From GCA-2724215 sp015660315 (GTDB taxonomy: Bacteria > Latescibacterota > UBA2968 > UBA8231): a stretch of DNA of 33,112 bases. The notes under the pieces are model-generated. The model was not told where the DNA came from, ran no database searches, and saw nothing but the letters and a program-made list of their open reading frames with translations. Of the stretch, positions 8,147 to 15,400 are shown piece by piece; within the stretch, counting starts at the first letter, position 1, and every line of letters starts with the position of its first letter. The translations under genes were made by a program, and so were the position numbers. The DNA lies in NCBI GenBank assembly GCA_029941315.1, contig JAPYQE010000043.1, positions 1 through 33,112 of the forward strand, written 5' to 3'.

Positions 8147-9010
8147 TTAAGCGGCGAGCGCGGTTTTGGCGTCTTGGCGTTTTTTATCGTTTTTGCGCGA
8201 CAGTGCCTGGGCTTCTTCAGGCGAGGGCAAGTTGGCACTTTGCGGGTCGAAGGCTTGTAGGGTGCGCCGGCGTTTTTCTAGGAGCATTGGGTCCTGGCTA
8301 TGGCCTTTAGTGTGGGCTGCTTCGTCGTTGTAGATGGTTTCGATGATCTGGCGAAAGAGCTCGATGATCTGCTGGCTGCTCTTTTTTTTGCAATCTTCAG
8401 TGGACTGGCTGAGAAATGTGCGAATATTGAGGGATAGCTCGTCAGAGCCGCAACTCTTGACGGCGGACGTGAGCATTTTGTCGAGGCTGATACGCTCGTC
8501 GGCGATCATGCGCAGGGCCTTGCTCAGGGTCACCTGATCGGATTTGCAGAGTTTGGTGACGAGGAAAACTCGGCAGATATCATAGATCCACTGGTCGACA
8601 AATCGCTCGAAGGGTTGGCGGCGAAAAGTGTGCTCTAGAGCGAATTTATAGTAGCTGAGCATGGTGGAAGGTAGCTCGTCGATATCGACGCTGCTATCGT
8701 CGATCATGCGGAAAAAACCCAGCATATGACGGATGGGGGCTACTTCTTCTTTAAAGCTCTGGATATCTACTGCGTCGCGCGCCGCCCTCAGTCGCAGGAA
8801 ATAGGAAATATTAGGACGCTGTCCCGAGACCTGCTCTAATGGTGCGCAGATTTCCTCCCAGACTTCCGTCGCCTTGCTCGGGCTTAATTGCAAAAGTTCG
8901 CACCAACGCCGCCAGGTAGAGGCCGCGATACGGCTCATCTGTTGCAGGCGGGCCAGGCTGCTGGGGCCGTCTAGCGCCAAGCCGGTATGTTCGAGTGCGG
9001 TTTGTGTCAC
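8147..9010 (-). CDS. Hypothetical helical protein
   Basis: A 287-residue ORF starting at GTG 9010 behind an AGAGGAAA ribosome site 8 nt upstream. It is mostly alpha-helical, with no membrane segment or signal peptide. Features are an N-terminal TWRRWCELLQLSPSKATEVW, a middle rich in hydrophobic and acidic helices (SVDIDELPSTMLSYYKFALE), and a strongly charged tail (LLEKRRRTLQAF, RKNDKKRQDAKTALAA). No catalytic motif is recognised. It is the only intact gene between 7487 and 10515. The 150 bp upstream are very AT-rich and probably hold its promoter. Function unknown. Confidence 0.65.
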   Translation of the reverse strand: MTQTALEHTGLALDGPSSLARLQQMSRIAASTWRRWCELLQLSPSKATEVWEEICAPLEQVSGQRPNISYFLRLRAARDAVDIQSFKEEVAPIRHMLGFFRMIDDSSVDIDELPSTMLSYYKFALEHTFRRQPFERFVDQWIYDICRVFLVTKLCKSDQVTLSKALRMIADERISLDKMLTSAVKSCGSDELSLNIRTFLSQSTEDCKKKSSQQIIELFRQIIETIYNDEAAHTKGHSQDPMLLEKRRRTLQAFDPQSANLPSPEEAQALSRKNDKKRQDAKTALAA

Positions 9011-9177
9011 GTTTTGTTTCCTCTTGAGTATGCTTCTTACTACTTATTATCGGCGGCGACGACGAAAAGGCTATTCTTTTTTTATATATCATAAAATATT
9101 GTTTTATATGACTTTATGTTATTTTTGCTGACATTGTTATGGGTTTTGTGTTAACTGGGCATAAAAGGAAAGCGCGT

Positions 9178-9533
9178 ATGGCCAAAGAGCAAAAACGCAA
9201 AAAAGGGCGGCGACGCGGTGCGACCGCTAGGCAAATGCCGATTTAGGCGCAGATCTTGCGTTGCTGGGGCCGACGGCGGCCGAGGTCTATACAACCTGGT
9301 GTCGCGAGCACGGCTTTACTGCCGCGCTCAACAAAAGTTGGCAGGAGAGGCGGCAGGAGCGTGCGATCTATGAGCAAGACCAGCAGGCTCGGCAAGCTAG
9401 CTGAAGATGCGATGATGGGGTCGATATCAAAGAGTCGGAGCTGGATGATCTAAGGGGCTATCAGGAGTGGGGCCGCAACAGGATTTGGGCGATTCGATCG
9501 CATAAGAGCCCGGCCCAGCGCAGCAAGGAAGTG
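9178..9533 (+). pseudogene. Broken gene for a small basic protein
   Basis: ATG 9178, after AAAGGAAAG, gives MAKEQKRKKGRRRGATARQM and stops at 9244. Shifting to the -1 frame at about 9231 restores protein-like sequence: ANADLGADLALLGPTAAEVY, then TTWCREHGFTAALNKSW, to a TGA at 9402. The same frame continues after that stop with KESELDDLRGYQEWGRNRIW and AIRSHKSPAQRSKEVL. One frameshift plus one stop therefore separate three protein-like pieces. The family is not recognised. It runs into the convergent acyl-CoA dehydrogenase remnant. A programmed frameshift is unlikely because no in-phase slippery heptamer is present. Confidence 0.4.
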
Positions 9534-10282
9534 CTAGCGGGCAGATTCGCCGGTGATCGGGTTGGATCCCATGGCGTGGCGGCCTGTCAGAACAACCTGC
9601 TTCCTCTCGGGCAGTGGGTGGAAGTGGCTGGCGCAAATATCTCGTACCAGTTGCTCCATCACGTTGCCTTTGAAGAAAGCCCCAGAACCACACACCTGAG
9701 CAGCTAGCTCGACGGTGGCGATAGCCGCGTTGACGATGTTGGTCTTGCGGCTGAGCATCTGGTTGACGATGTCCATACTGGGCTTGAAGTCGTGGTGGTT
9801 GTTCAGACGCTTTATGCTGCCATGACAGTCCTGAACGATGGCGAGCTCTCCAGAGCCCCCAGAGCGCCAGCAGCGTTGTCGCCCTTCTTCTTGGCCGCTG
9901 CGGCTTCTGCCGGCGATGCCAACGTATGCCGGCATGATGAGTGGCAGTGCGGTCGGACCACGCTCCAAATCTTGTGCCATTGGTCAGCAGGGCGACGAGC
10001 CGCGATGGATGCGTCTGGAACAAACACATCCTTGAGGAAGACGTCGTGTGAACCGGTGCCACGCATTCCAATGGTGTTCCAGTTGTCGCCCACACTTAAG
10101 CCTTCGGCGCTCTTCAGTACGACGAAGTGCAGAACCTCGGGGCCGTCCTCGCCGCCTTCGAACCGGATACTGGTAGCGAAGATGTGTGCGCCGGGAACGC
10201 CACTGCGGCAGCGCTTGTGTGCGTTGACTTTGTCGCGGCTTTCTACCTTCTCGGCGGTTCCGTTGGCGCCGGTGCCGGCCAT
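9534..10282 (-). pseudogene. Acyl-CoA dehydrogenase family pseudogene (frameshifted, N-terminus missing)
   Basis: Two reverse frames alternate. The first gives SGVPGAHIFATSIRFEGGED, GLSVGDNWNTIGMRGTGSHD and VFLKDVFVPDASI, the classic middle beta domain of the acyl-CoA dehydrogenase / DszC-like flavoprotein fold. Near 9960 the likeness moves to the other frame (TALPLIMPAYVGIA), returns for AAAAKKKGDNAAGALGALES, then shifts again near 9815 for DIVNQMLSRKTNIVNAAIAT and RDICASHFHPLPERKQVVLT. At least three indels are needed and the N-terminal helical domain is gone. It is a clear relic, not a sequencing slip. Confidence 0.8.
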
Positions 10283-10325
10283 ATGGTAATAGTGTACTAC
10301 GTTATTAGGATCTGTTAGAAATGGT

Positions 10326-10343
10326 TATAGACATGGGTCTATA
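10326..10343. repeat. Perfect palindrome, 7-bp arms
   Basis: TATAGAC-ATGG-GTCTATA forms a perfect inverted repeat between two gene remnants. It could be a former operator; no T-tract follows on either strand, so it is not a terminator. Confidence 0.4.
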
Positions 10344-10359
10344 TTCTATCGTAATGTCC

Positions 10360-10470
10360 TCATCGGACGTGAGTTTCGGGGTTGTTTTGAATGTACTTGT
10401 CGGGATTTACCACGGCCACTGCTGCCGGATCACCAGTTTCGATGCCTTTGAGCAACATGCAAATCTGATC
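10360..10470 (-). pseudogene. SnoaL-like (NTF2-fold) N-terminal fragment
   Basis: The reverse strand reads MLLKGIETGDPAAVAVVNPD then KYIQNNPETHVR before a TGA at 10362-10360. The IETGDP-AV-VVN-DKYIQ-NP-TH pattern is the N-terminal signature of a SnoaL-like / NTF2-superfamily group. Only about 35 codons remain, there is no ribosome site, and stops lie just upstream of the first Met. Treated as a remnant. Confidence 0.5.
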
Positions 10471-10515
10471 TTTTTTATTTCAATTCATGGATAACTAAAT
10501 ATAGCCCAGATCCGC

Positions 10516-12060
10516 TTAGCGATCCCAGCTATAGTGGCCGATAAATTCTCGTAAGGCGGGATCCTCTAAAGAGAGCGGCCCGAGCCAAGTGCTCAGTCGC
10601 TGGCGTTTCCACCAGGCGCCGGTTTTATCGTCGGCTGCGGTGAATTCATAATCATATAAATCGGCTTGGATATAGGCCGGCGCTTTGCCGTCAAAGGGAT
10701 CGTGCTCGATCAGACTCAAAGCGCCCTCGTTTCCCTGCAGCAACTTATAGATGAAATGCACCAGCCAGGGGTTGCTCTTGTAGTCGGACATCGCCGCGAA
10801 CCAAATCTGCCAGTCCAGCCGGTAGTGGTAGGGTGAGACTACGGCGGGCATGCGGTCGCCGTCGCCGGGTTTGGCCTTAAACTGGTATTCGTACCAACGC
10901 GCGTTAGGGTCGGCGGGATGATCGTTGGTGCCCTTGAGGATGATTTCGCGGCGTTGTTTGCCGATGTGGCCGAAGGCGCCGTAGGTGTTGACTAGGTGCA
11001 GCGGATCATAAGAACGGTTCATGGCCTGTTGTGGCGAGACCATATTCTGTATTGGGGCGGCGCTCAGGTAGAATACGAGGATGCACAGGCCATAGACGCC
11101 GACGCGGCGGATGTGGCCCATCTCGGCGGGCGGGTCGCGCTGGATAAAGTTGGTGAGTCGATTGGGGAGAATGCGTTCGAGTGCATGGTCGTCGAAGCAT
11201 GGGATACATAGGGCGATGGTCAGCCAGTTGAACCAGGACAGATTGCCGCTGAGAATGAGCAGGACCTGGAAGCCGATCAGGATCAGGCCGGCGAGGTGGC
11301 GCAGGCGGCGCGGGCTAAAGATTAAGAAGGGCACCAATAGCTCGATTATATGGGTCGAGAGTACGCTGAGCTTGTGGAAGAGGGCGGGCAAGTGGTGCAA
11401 ATACCAGCTCAGGGGATTGGGAATGGGTTGGGTCTGATAGTGATAGCACATACAAGTCAGATCGAGCCAGCAGGCGTCGCCGCGGATTTTGATCAGACCG
11501 GCGCCGAAGATGACGCGGAAGAGCACCCAGCGGTAGAGCCACATTAGCGCCGCTGGCGACGGGGCTTGGTGCTGTCTTAGCGGGGCCAAAAAGATCGCTA
11601 GGAAGCCGCTTTCCAATAGCAGGATCTCCCAACCGTAACCGTAAAAAATCTGGCCGACCTGGTTAAAGGACAGATAAATCACCCACAGTGCGGCAAGTTG
11701 TAGGACGTGGCTTATGCCTAACAGCAATAAGACCGAGAGCAATAAGCCCAGATGGCAAAGGGCCATCATCGTTTCGTCACTGGCATCGAACCAGAATAAC
11801 GTCGGCAGTCGGGCCCAGGCGGTGGCGCCGTCGCCGAAGTAGTGCAAGGTTTTTTCTAGGAAAAGCTGGACGGGCAGCAGGCCGTCGGAGCCGAGTAGGG
11901 GGCCGAGTTGGTTGGCCAGGGATAGGAAGGCGAGCGTGTAGATCAGACCGAGGAAGCGCAGGAAGATAAAGCTGGTGAGCCGGTAGGATCCCGGGTCTAG
12001 GGGGCGGATCCATTCGGTCTCGACGCGCGGTAATTGCTCGAGTACGGTTTTATAGCTCAT
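10516..12060 (-). CDS. Lipase maturation factor family membrane protein
   Basis: A 514-residue integral membrane protein starting at ATG 12060 (weak ribosome site). Hallmarks of the LMF1 family: FYGYGWEILLLESGFLAIFL (139-158), RWVLFRVIFGAGLIKIRGDA (177-196) and CYHYQTQPIPNPLSWYLHHL (205-224). About six to eight membrane helices span residues 28-330, with a soluble C-terminal part (WYEYQFKAKPGD..., HYSWDR). In vertebrates LMF1 helps lipoprotein lipase fold in the ER; the role of bacterial homologues is not established. There is no lipase gene nearby. The divergent small gene at 12112 shares a 51-bp promoter space. Confidence 0.88.
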   Translation of the reverse strand: MSYKTVLEQLPRVETEWIRPLDPGSYRLTSFIFLRFLGLIYTLAFLSLANQLGPLLGSDGLLPVQLFLEKTLHYFGDGATAWARLPTLFWFDASDETMMALCHLGLLLSVLLLLGISHVLQLAALWVIYLSFNQVGQIFYGYGWEILLLESGFLAIFLAPLRQHQAPSPAALMWLYRWVLFRVIFGAGLIKIRGDACWLDLTCMCYHYQTQPIPNPLSWYLHHLPALFHKLSVLSTHIIELLVPFLIFSPRRLRHLAGLILIGFQVLLILSGNLSWFNWLTIALCIPCFDDHALERILPNRLTNFIQRDPPAEMGHIRRVGVYGLCILVFYLSAAPIQNMVSPQQAMNRSYDPLHLVNTYGAFGHIGKQRREIILKGTNDHPADPNARWYEYQFKAKPGDGDRMPAVVSPYHYRLDWQIWFAAMSDYKSNPWLVHFIYKLLQGNEGALSLIEHDPFDGKAPAYIQADLYDYEFTAADDKTGAWWKRQRLSTWLGPLSLEDPALREFIGHYSWDR

Positions 12061-12111
12061 CTTTTGCGCTGATAAGGGGCGGATGTTTTATTCGAGCTAT
12101 TAAAGATAGGT

Positions 12112-12444
12112 GTGGAGAAATACCGCGACAAGGAATGGTGGGCCGAGTTGACGCTGATCGAGTTTGAACTACTGCCGGGTGACTACGGGGAAAATAGTGC
12201 TGGAGAGCGCTTTTTCGAGCATCGGGACTGGCGCCTGATACCAGAAAATGTGGTCGCCATCTATGTGCGGCAGGATTTTGAGGGGGAAGTCTACTATTAC
12301 CCTTTTGACCGTTTCGCAACGGACCGGATCGGCGATATGGATACGGGTGTGCCGCAAGTCGTTTTGGGGCGCGGCGTGATCTATATCTTCGACGACAAGG
12401 GCATGCTGTCGGGCGAAGTGGTATCGGTGTCATTGATGGCTTAG
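12112..12444 (+). CDS. Small hypothetical protein
   Basis: A 110-residue ORF from GTG 12112, with only a weak AGG upstream. It is acidic and rich in aromatic beta-strand patterns (VYYYPFDRFATDRIGDMD, GVIYIFDDKGMLSGEVVSV). No membrane segment and no known motif. Codon choice resembles its neighbours, and it diverges from the lipase maturation factor gene. Its stop overlaps the stop of the convergent 44-aa ORF. Probably real; function unknown. Confidence 0.5.
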   Translation: MEKYRDKEWWAELTLIEFELLPGDYGENSAGERFFEHRDWRLIPENVVAIYVRQDFEGEVYYYPFDRFATDRIGDMDTGVPQVVLGRGVIYIFDDKGMLSGEVVSVSLMA

Positions 12445-12575
12445 AGGAACTGGTCGTCGGCGTCGCTGCGGATAATGGTGCCCTGCCCCTGCTTTGCCAA
12501 CTGGCCTACCTGCTGCACGATTCTAAGCGGCACCTCCTCGACCTCCGATAGCCGCATCGGCCTTTGAAACTCCAT
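12441..12575 (-). CDS. Possible 44-residue protein
   Basis: Reverse ATG at 12575 to TAA at 12441: MEFQRPMRLSEVEEVPLRIV, then QQVGQLAKQGQGTIIRSD and ADDQFL. The composition is balanced, with an amphipathic helix pattern (VEEVPLRIVQQVGQLAK) that looks protein-like rather than random. The ribosome site is weak (CTACGAG). It overlaps the convergent hypothetical gene by 4 bp. Family unknown; it could be a regulator or a remnant. Confidence 0.4.
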   Translation of the reverse strand: MEFQRPMRLSEVEEVPLRIVQQVGQLAKQGQGTIIRSDADDQFL

Positions 12576-12644
12576 CTCGTAGAGTGCAGTTATGAAACTA
12601 TTTTATTGTCTTATTATTGTAGCATAGGCTGTTGCCAGGCTTGT

Positions 12645-12667
12645 ATTTTTCGTAAGATACGAAGAAT
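12645..12667. promoter_or_regulatory. Near-perfect palindrome upstream of the Gfo/Idh/MocA operon
   Basis: ATTTTTCGTA-AGA-TACGAAGAAT pairs over 10 bp with a single G-T wobble. It lies 60-85 bp before the TTG start at 12729 and about 70 bp before the leftward ATG at 12575. Position and symmetry fit a repressor operator; no T-tract follows, so a terminator is less likely. Confidence 0.35.
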
Positions 12668-12728
12668 TATGGGATGAGGAGGAGGTAGTGAAAGGAAATA
12701 TTGTTGAGAAAGAGAGAGGAATTGGCCA

Positions 12729-13814
12729 TTGGCCGAAGGAAAATATCGCGTCGCGATCGTTGGTGGGGCCGGCTCGTGGGGACGAAATTATACCCGCGCC
12801 TATGCCGAGCATCCAGATTGTGAGATTGCTGCATTGGTCGAGCGCGCCGACGAACGCGGTCGGGCCTTTGCAACGCACTATGACATCCCGATGGTCTATA
12901 GTGGCATTGCGGAATTGCTGGCCGATGAGGTGCCCGATATTGTTTCGGCGATTTTACCCGTAGCCCATACCCACGATGTAGTGATCGCCTGCGCCGAGGC
13001 TGGAGTCAAAGTGGTTTCGTGCGAGAAACCCATCGATTTTGAGTTGGCGCGCGCGGATGAGACCGTGCGTATCTGCAAGGAAAGGGGCACAGTATTCGGC
13101 TGTGGTACAGCTTTGTGGATGTGCCCGCATATTCGGCAGGTGGCAGCCTGGATTCGGGTGGGCCATATTGGTGAGATCACCGGGGCGACGATTCCGCACG
13201 GTTTGCCGACGGAGGTTTCGGGTGGCGGTTGCCACTTATTGGTTGTGATGCAGTATATGGTCGGTCTAGAGGCCGAATGGGTAGAGGGGTGGATCTTGCC
13301 GCCGGAACCGGATTATGTAGCGGCGGAGGCGGAGAATAGCACCGAGATTGATTGTCCGGCGTATGGGCGGATCGGTTTTAAGGGTGGAGCGGTTTGCGAG
13401 TTGCCGCGGCCGCGGCCCGAGTTGTCGATCGCCGGCCATGTGGGTATAACCGGGACACAAGGGCAGGTGTGGCTGATGGACGAGGGGCCGGTGTGTATTC
13501 TCGGAGAGGGGGTTGAGCAGACACCGGTGCGGCCGGATTTTTTTGCCGACCCGACGCCCGCGCATTGGATTAGTCCGGTGGTTGATCGACTGGTGCGAGG
13601 GGTTGAGAGCGGTGTGGTCGAGTGCACTGGGCACGATTATCGCCAAGCGCTTGAGATCGCTATGGCGCTGACCTTGTCGGCGCACAATAATCACGAGCGG
13701 GTTAACTTGCCGTTGGTAGGCCGTGAGCAGAGGCTGTACCCGAGTTCGTATCGTTTGCATGGCGGCGATGTGACGGGATGGGAAGGGATGAGTCCTGTGC
13801 CGGAACTGCAGTAG
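12729..13814 (+). CDS. Gfo/Idh/MocA family NAD(P)-dependent oxidoreductase
   Basis: A 361-residue protein from TTG 12729, chosen because GAGAGGAA lies about 8 nt upstream and the Rossmann strand begins at once. The dinucleotide motif is AIVGGAGSWG (9-18); the family EKP signature is CEKPID (98-103, K100); a GGGCHLL segment (165-171) sits where the catalytic His region is expected. Members oxidise or reduce sugars, inositols and related polyols. It is followed by two SDR epimerases and a lactonase, which fits carbohydrate oxidation. Substrate unknown. Confidence 0.87.
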   Translation: MAEGKYRVAIVGGAGSWGRNYTRAYAEHPDCEIAALVERADERGRAFATHYDIPMVYSGIAELLADEVPDIVSAILPVAHTHDVVIACAEAGVKVVSCEKPIDFELARADETVRICKERGTVFGCGTALWMCPHIRQVAAWIRVGHIGEITGATIPHGLPTEVSGGGCHLLVVMQYMVGLEAEWVEGWILPPEPDYVAAEAENSTEIDCPAYGRIGFKGGAVCELPRPRPELSIAGHVGITGTQGQVWLMDEGPVCILGEGVEQTPVRPDFFADPTPAHWISPVVDRLVRGVESGVVECTGHDYRQALEIAMALTLSAHNNHERVNLPLVGREQRLYPSSYRLHGGDVTGWEGMSPVPELQ

Positions 13815-13824
13815 AGTTTTGTTA

Positions 13825-13841
13825 TCGGCCCGTCGGGCCGA
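13825..13841. repeat. GC-rich hairpin after the Gfo/Idh/MocA gene
   Basis: TCGGCCC-GTC-GGGCCGA is a perfect 7-bp stem with a 3-nt loop, 11 bp after the stop. A T-rich tract (CTTCTTTTTTT) occurs only some 25-35 bp further on, so it is at best a weak terminator or an mRNA-processing or stability hairpin between genes of one operon. Confidence 0.5.
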
Positions 13842-13892
13842 AAGAGTGTTCGCAACCGACTTATCCTTCTTTTTTTGGGGACATATTAGACA

Positions 13893-14630
13893 ATGAAGAT
13901 ATTAATTACGGGGGCGGCGAGCGCGTTGGGACGGGAGATCGCCGCCGCGCTGAATGAGACTAATCAGGTGCGACGGCTCGATGACTGTGGCCCGATCGAC
14001 GAGCATGGTGAGTGGGTCGAGGCCAGTCTGGTTGACGTGCAGGCGATGGTGGAGGCGGTGTGTGATATCGATGTGGTGATCCACACCGGTCAGCCGCCTC
14101 CCGCCTTGCCGGCGGATGCCTTGCGCTGCGAAGAAATGTTATTGGACCTGGCGACTAGGGGTACGCACGTGTTGTGCCAGGCGGCGGTAGAGGCAGGGGT
14201 CAAGCGCTTGGTGTACGGCAGCACATTAGAATTTTTTGGTGACTATCCGGACACGGTATTTGTTACTGAGCACTACAAACCTTTGCCGACGACGGAACCG
14301 CGTGTATTAGCGCAATATTTGGCTGAGGTGGTCTGCCGGGAATTCGCCCGCGATTATGCGTTTACTGCTACGGCTTTACGCTTAGGTAAGTTGGTGCGGG
14401 AAGAAGATCTCGCCGGAGCAAAGCCCGATTTGATGTGGCTCGACATACGCGACGCGGCCAGCGCTTTTGCCCAGGCGATCAAACGGGATAACGGCGATTC
14501 GTTGGATTGGGTCGTCCGTTGGGCGGTGTATCATATTTGCGCGCCGATGCCGAATGCCAAATTCCTGATCGGCCGGGCAGAGGGTATGGGCTATGCGCCC
14601 AAGCACGATTTTCAGGGAGGTGCGCGATGA
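13893..14630 (+). CDS. NAD-dependent epimerase/dehydratase-like SDR
   Basis: A 245-residue protein with an N-terminal MKILITGAASALGREIAAAL Rossmann motif and a typical extended-SDR core (DVVIHTGQPPPALPADAL, AAVEAGVKRLVYGSTLEFFG). The catalytic Tyr-x3-Lys pair is not conserved: the matching place reads AQYLAEVV, where Tyr is kept but Lys is lost. It is also shorter than typical epimerases (about 300-340). It may be a binding or inactive paralogue, or have altered chemistry. It overlaps the next SDR gene by ATGA, suggesting the two work as a pair. Confidence 0.82.
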   Translation: MKILITGAASALGREIAAALNETNQVRRLDDCGPIDEHGEWVEASLVDVQAMVEAVCDIDVVIHTGQPPPALPADALRCEEMLLDLATRGTHVLCQAAVEAGVKRLVYGSTLEFFGDYPDTVFVTEHYKPLPTTEPRVLAQYLAEVVCREFARDYAFTATALRLGKLVREEDLAGAKPDLMWLDIRDAASAFAQAIKRDNGDSLDWVVRWAVYHICAPMPNAKFLIGRAEGMGYAPKHDFQGGAR

Positions 14631-15343
14631 AGAAGAAAGTATTGCTGTTGGGGGCCTCCGGACTGATCGCGCCGAATCTGCTGGAGGGTTTACAGCCATA
14701 TTACGATTTGCACCTGGCCGATGTCAAAGCTCATCCGGACGGGCGAGAGATCGACCAATGCGATGTCAGCGATTATGGCCAAGTGCTCGCCGCGGCTGAG
14801 GGCATGCACGCGATTATGAACTTCACCGTGATTCGCGACGATGCCGAACGCTGTTTCCACGTCAATACGCGCGGCGCCTTGAACGTGATGAAGGCGGCGG
14901 TGGCACACGGGATCAAAAAGGTGATCCACAGCGGTCCGCAATTCGTGCGCCGGACCTATGATCACGATTTCGATGTGGCGGATGTGCCGCCGGTATTGGG
15001 CACGGGCTATTATTGTTTGACGAAGGGGCTGGCCAGCGAGATTTGCCGGGCCTATGCGCGGGCTTATGACATGCAGATTATAAGCTTTGTTTTCAACGGT
15101 CTCGGCCCGCGCCCAGAAGCGCAGGTCGCCGATGCGGATTTCCCCCCCTTTACCGTGGTCTGGGAGGATTTGCAGTCCGCCTGCCGCTTGGCCCTGGAAA
15201 TCGAAGAGGTGCCCGACGGCTTCCAGGAATTTAATATGCTCAGTTGGGAAGGACACGGGAAATACAATGTCGACAAGGCCAGGCGTTTACTCGGTTTCGA
15301 GCCGGCAGAAAATTGGGGACGCTATTTCGCGCGCACACCTTAG
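14627..15343 (+). CDS. NAD-dependent epimerase/dehydratase (SDR)
   Basis: A 238-residue protein. ATG 14627 follows AGGGAGG and overlaps the upstream stop; the longer upstream frame lies inside the previous gene. It has MKKKVLLLGASGLIAPNLLE at the N-terminus (GASGLIA dinucleotide loop) and an intact active-site pair in GYYCLTKGLASEICRAYA (Tyr-x3-Lys). The C-terminal WEGHGKYNVDKARRLLGFEP is typical of sugar-nucleotide epimerase-like SDRs. Unlike its upstream partner it keeps the catalytic Lys, so it is the probable active member of the pair. Confidence 0.87.
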   Translation: MKKKVLLLGASGLIAPNLLEGLQPYYDLHLADVKAHPDGREIDQCDVSDYGQVLAAAEGMHAIMNFTVIRDDAERCFHVNTRGALNVMKAAVAHGIKKVIHSGPQFVRRTYDHDFDVADVPPVLGTGYYCLTKGLASEICRAYARAYDMQIISFVFNGLGPRPEAQVADADFPPFTVVWEDLQSACRLALEIEEVPDGFQEFNMLSWEGHGKYNVDKARRLLGFEPAENWGRYFARTP

Positions 15344-15400
15344 GGCGTGTTGTGCGCGGTTATTCAATGTTTTTACACGAGAGCAAATCTGTGAGGAATT

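Noticed and set aside
9178..9246. Programmed -1 frameshift at the A6G run
   Set aside because: The heptamer is out of phase with the reading frame and the shifted frame meets a TAG before the protein-like part.
13825..13841. Rho-independent terminator after the Gfo/Idh/MocA gene
   Set aside because: The hairpin is perfect but no T-tract follows directly; kept only as a hairpin.
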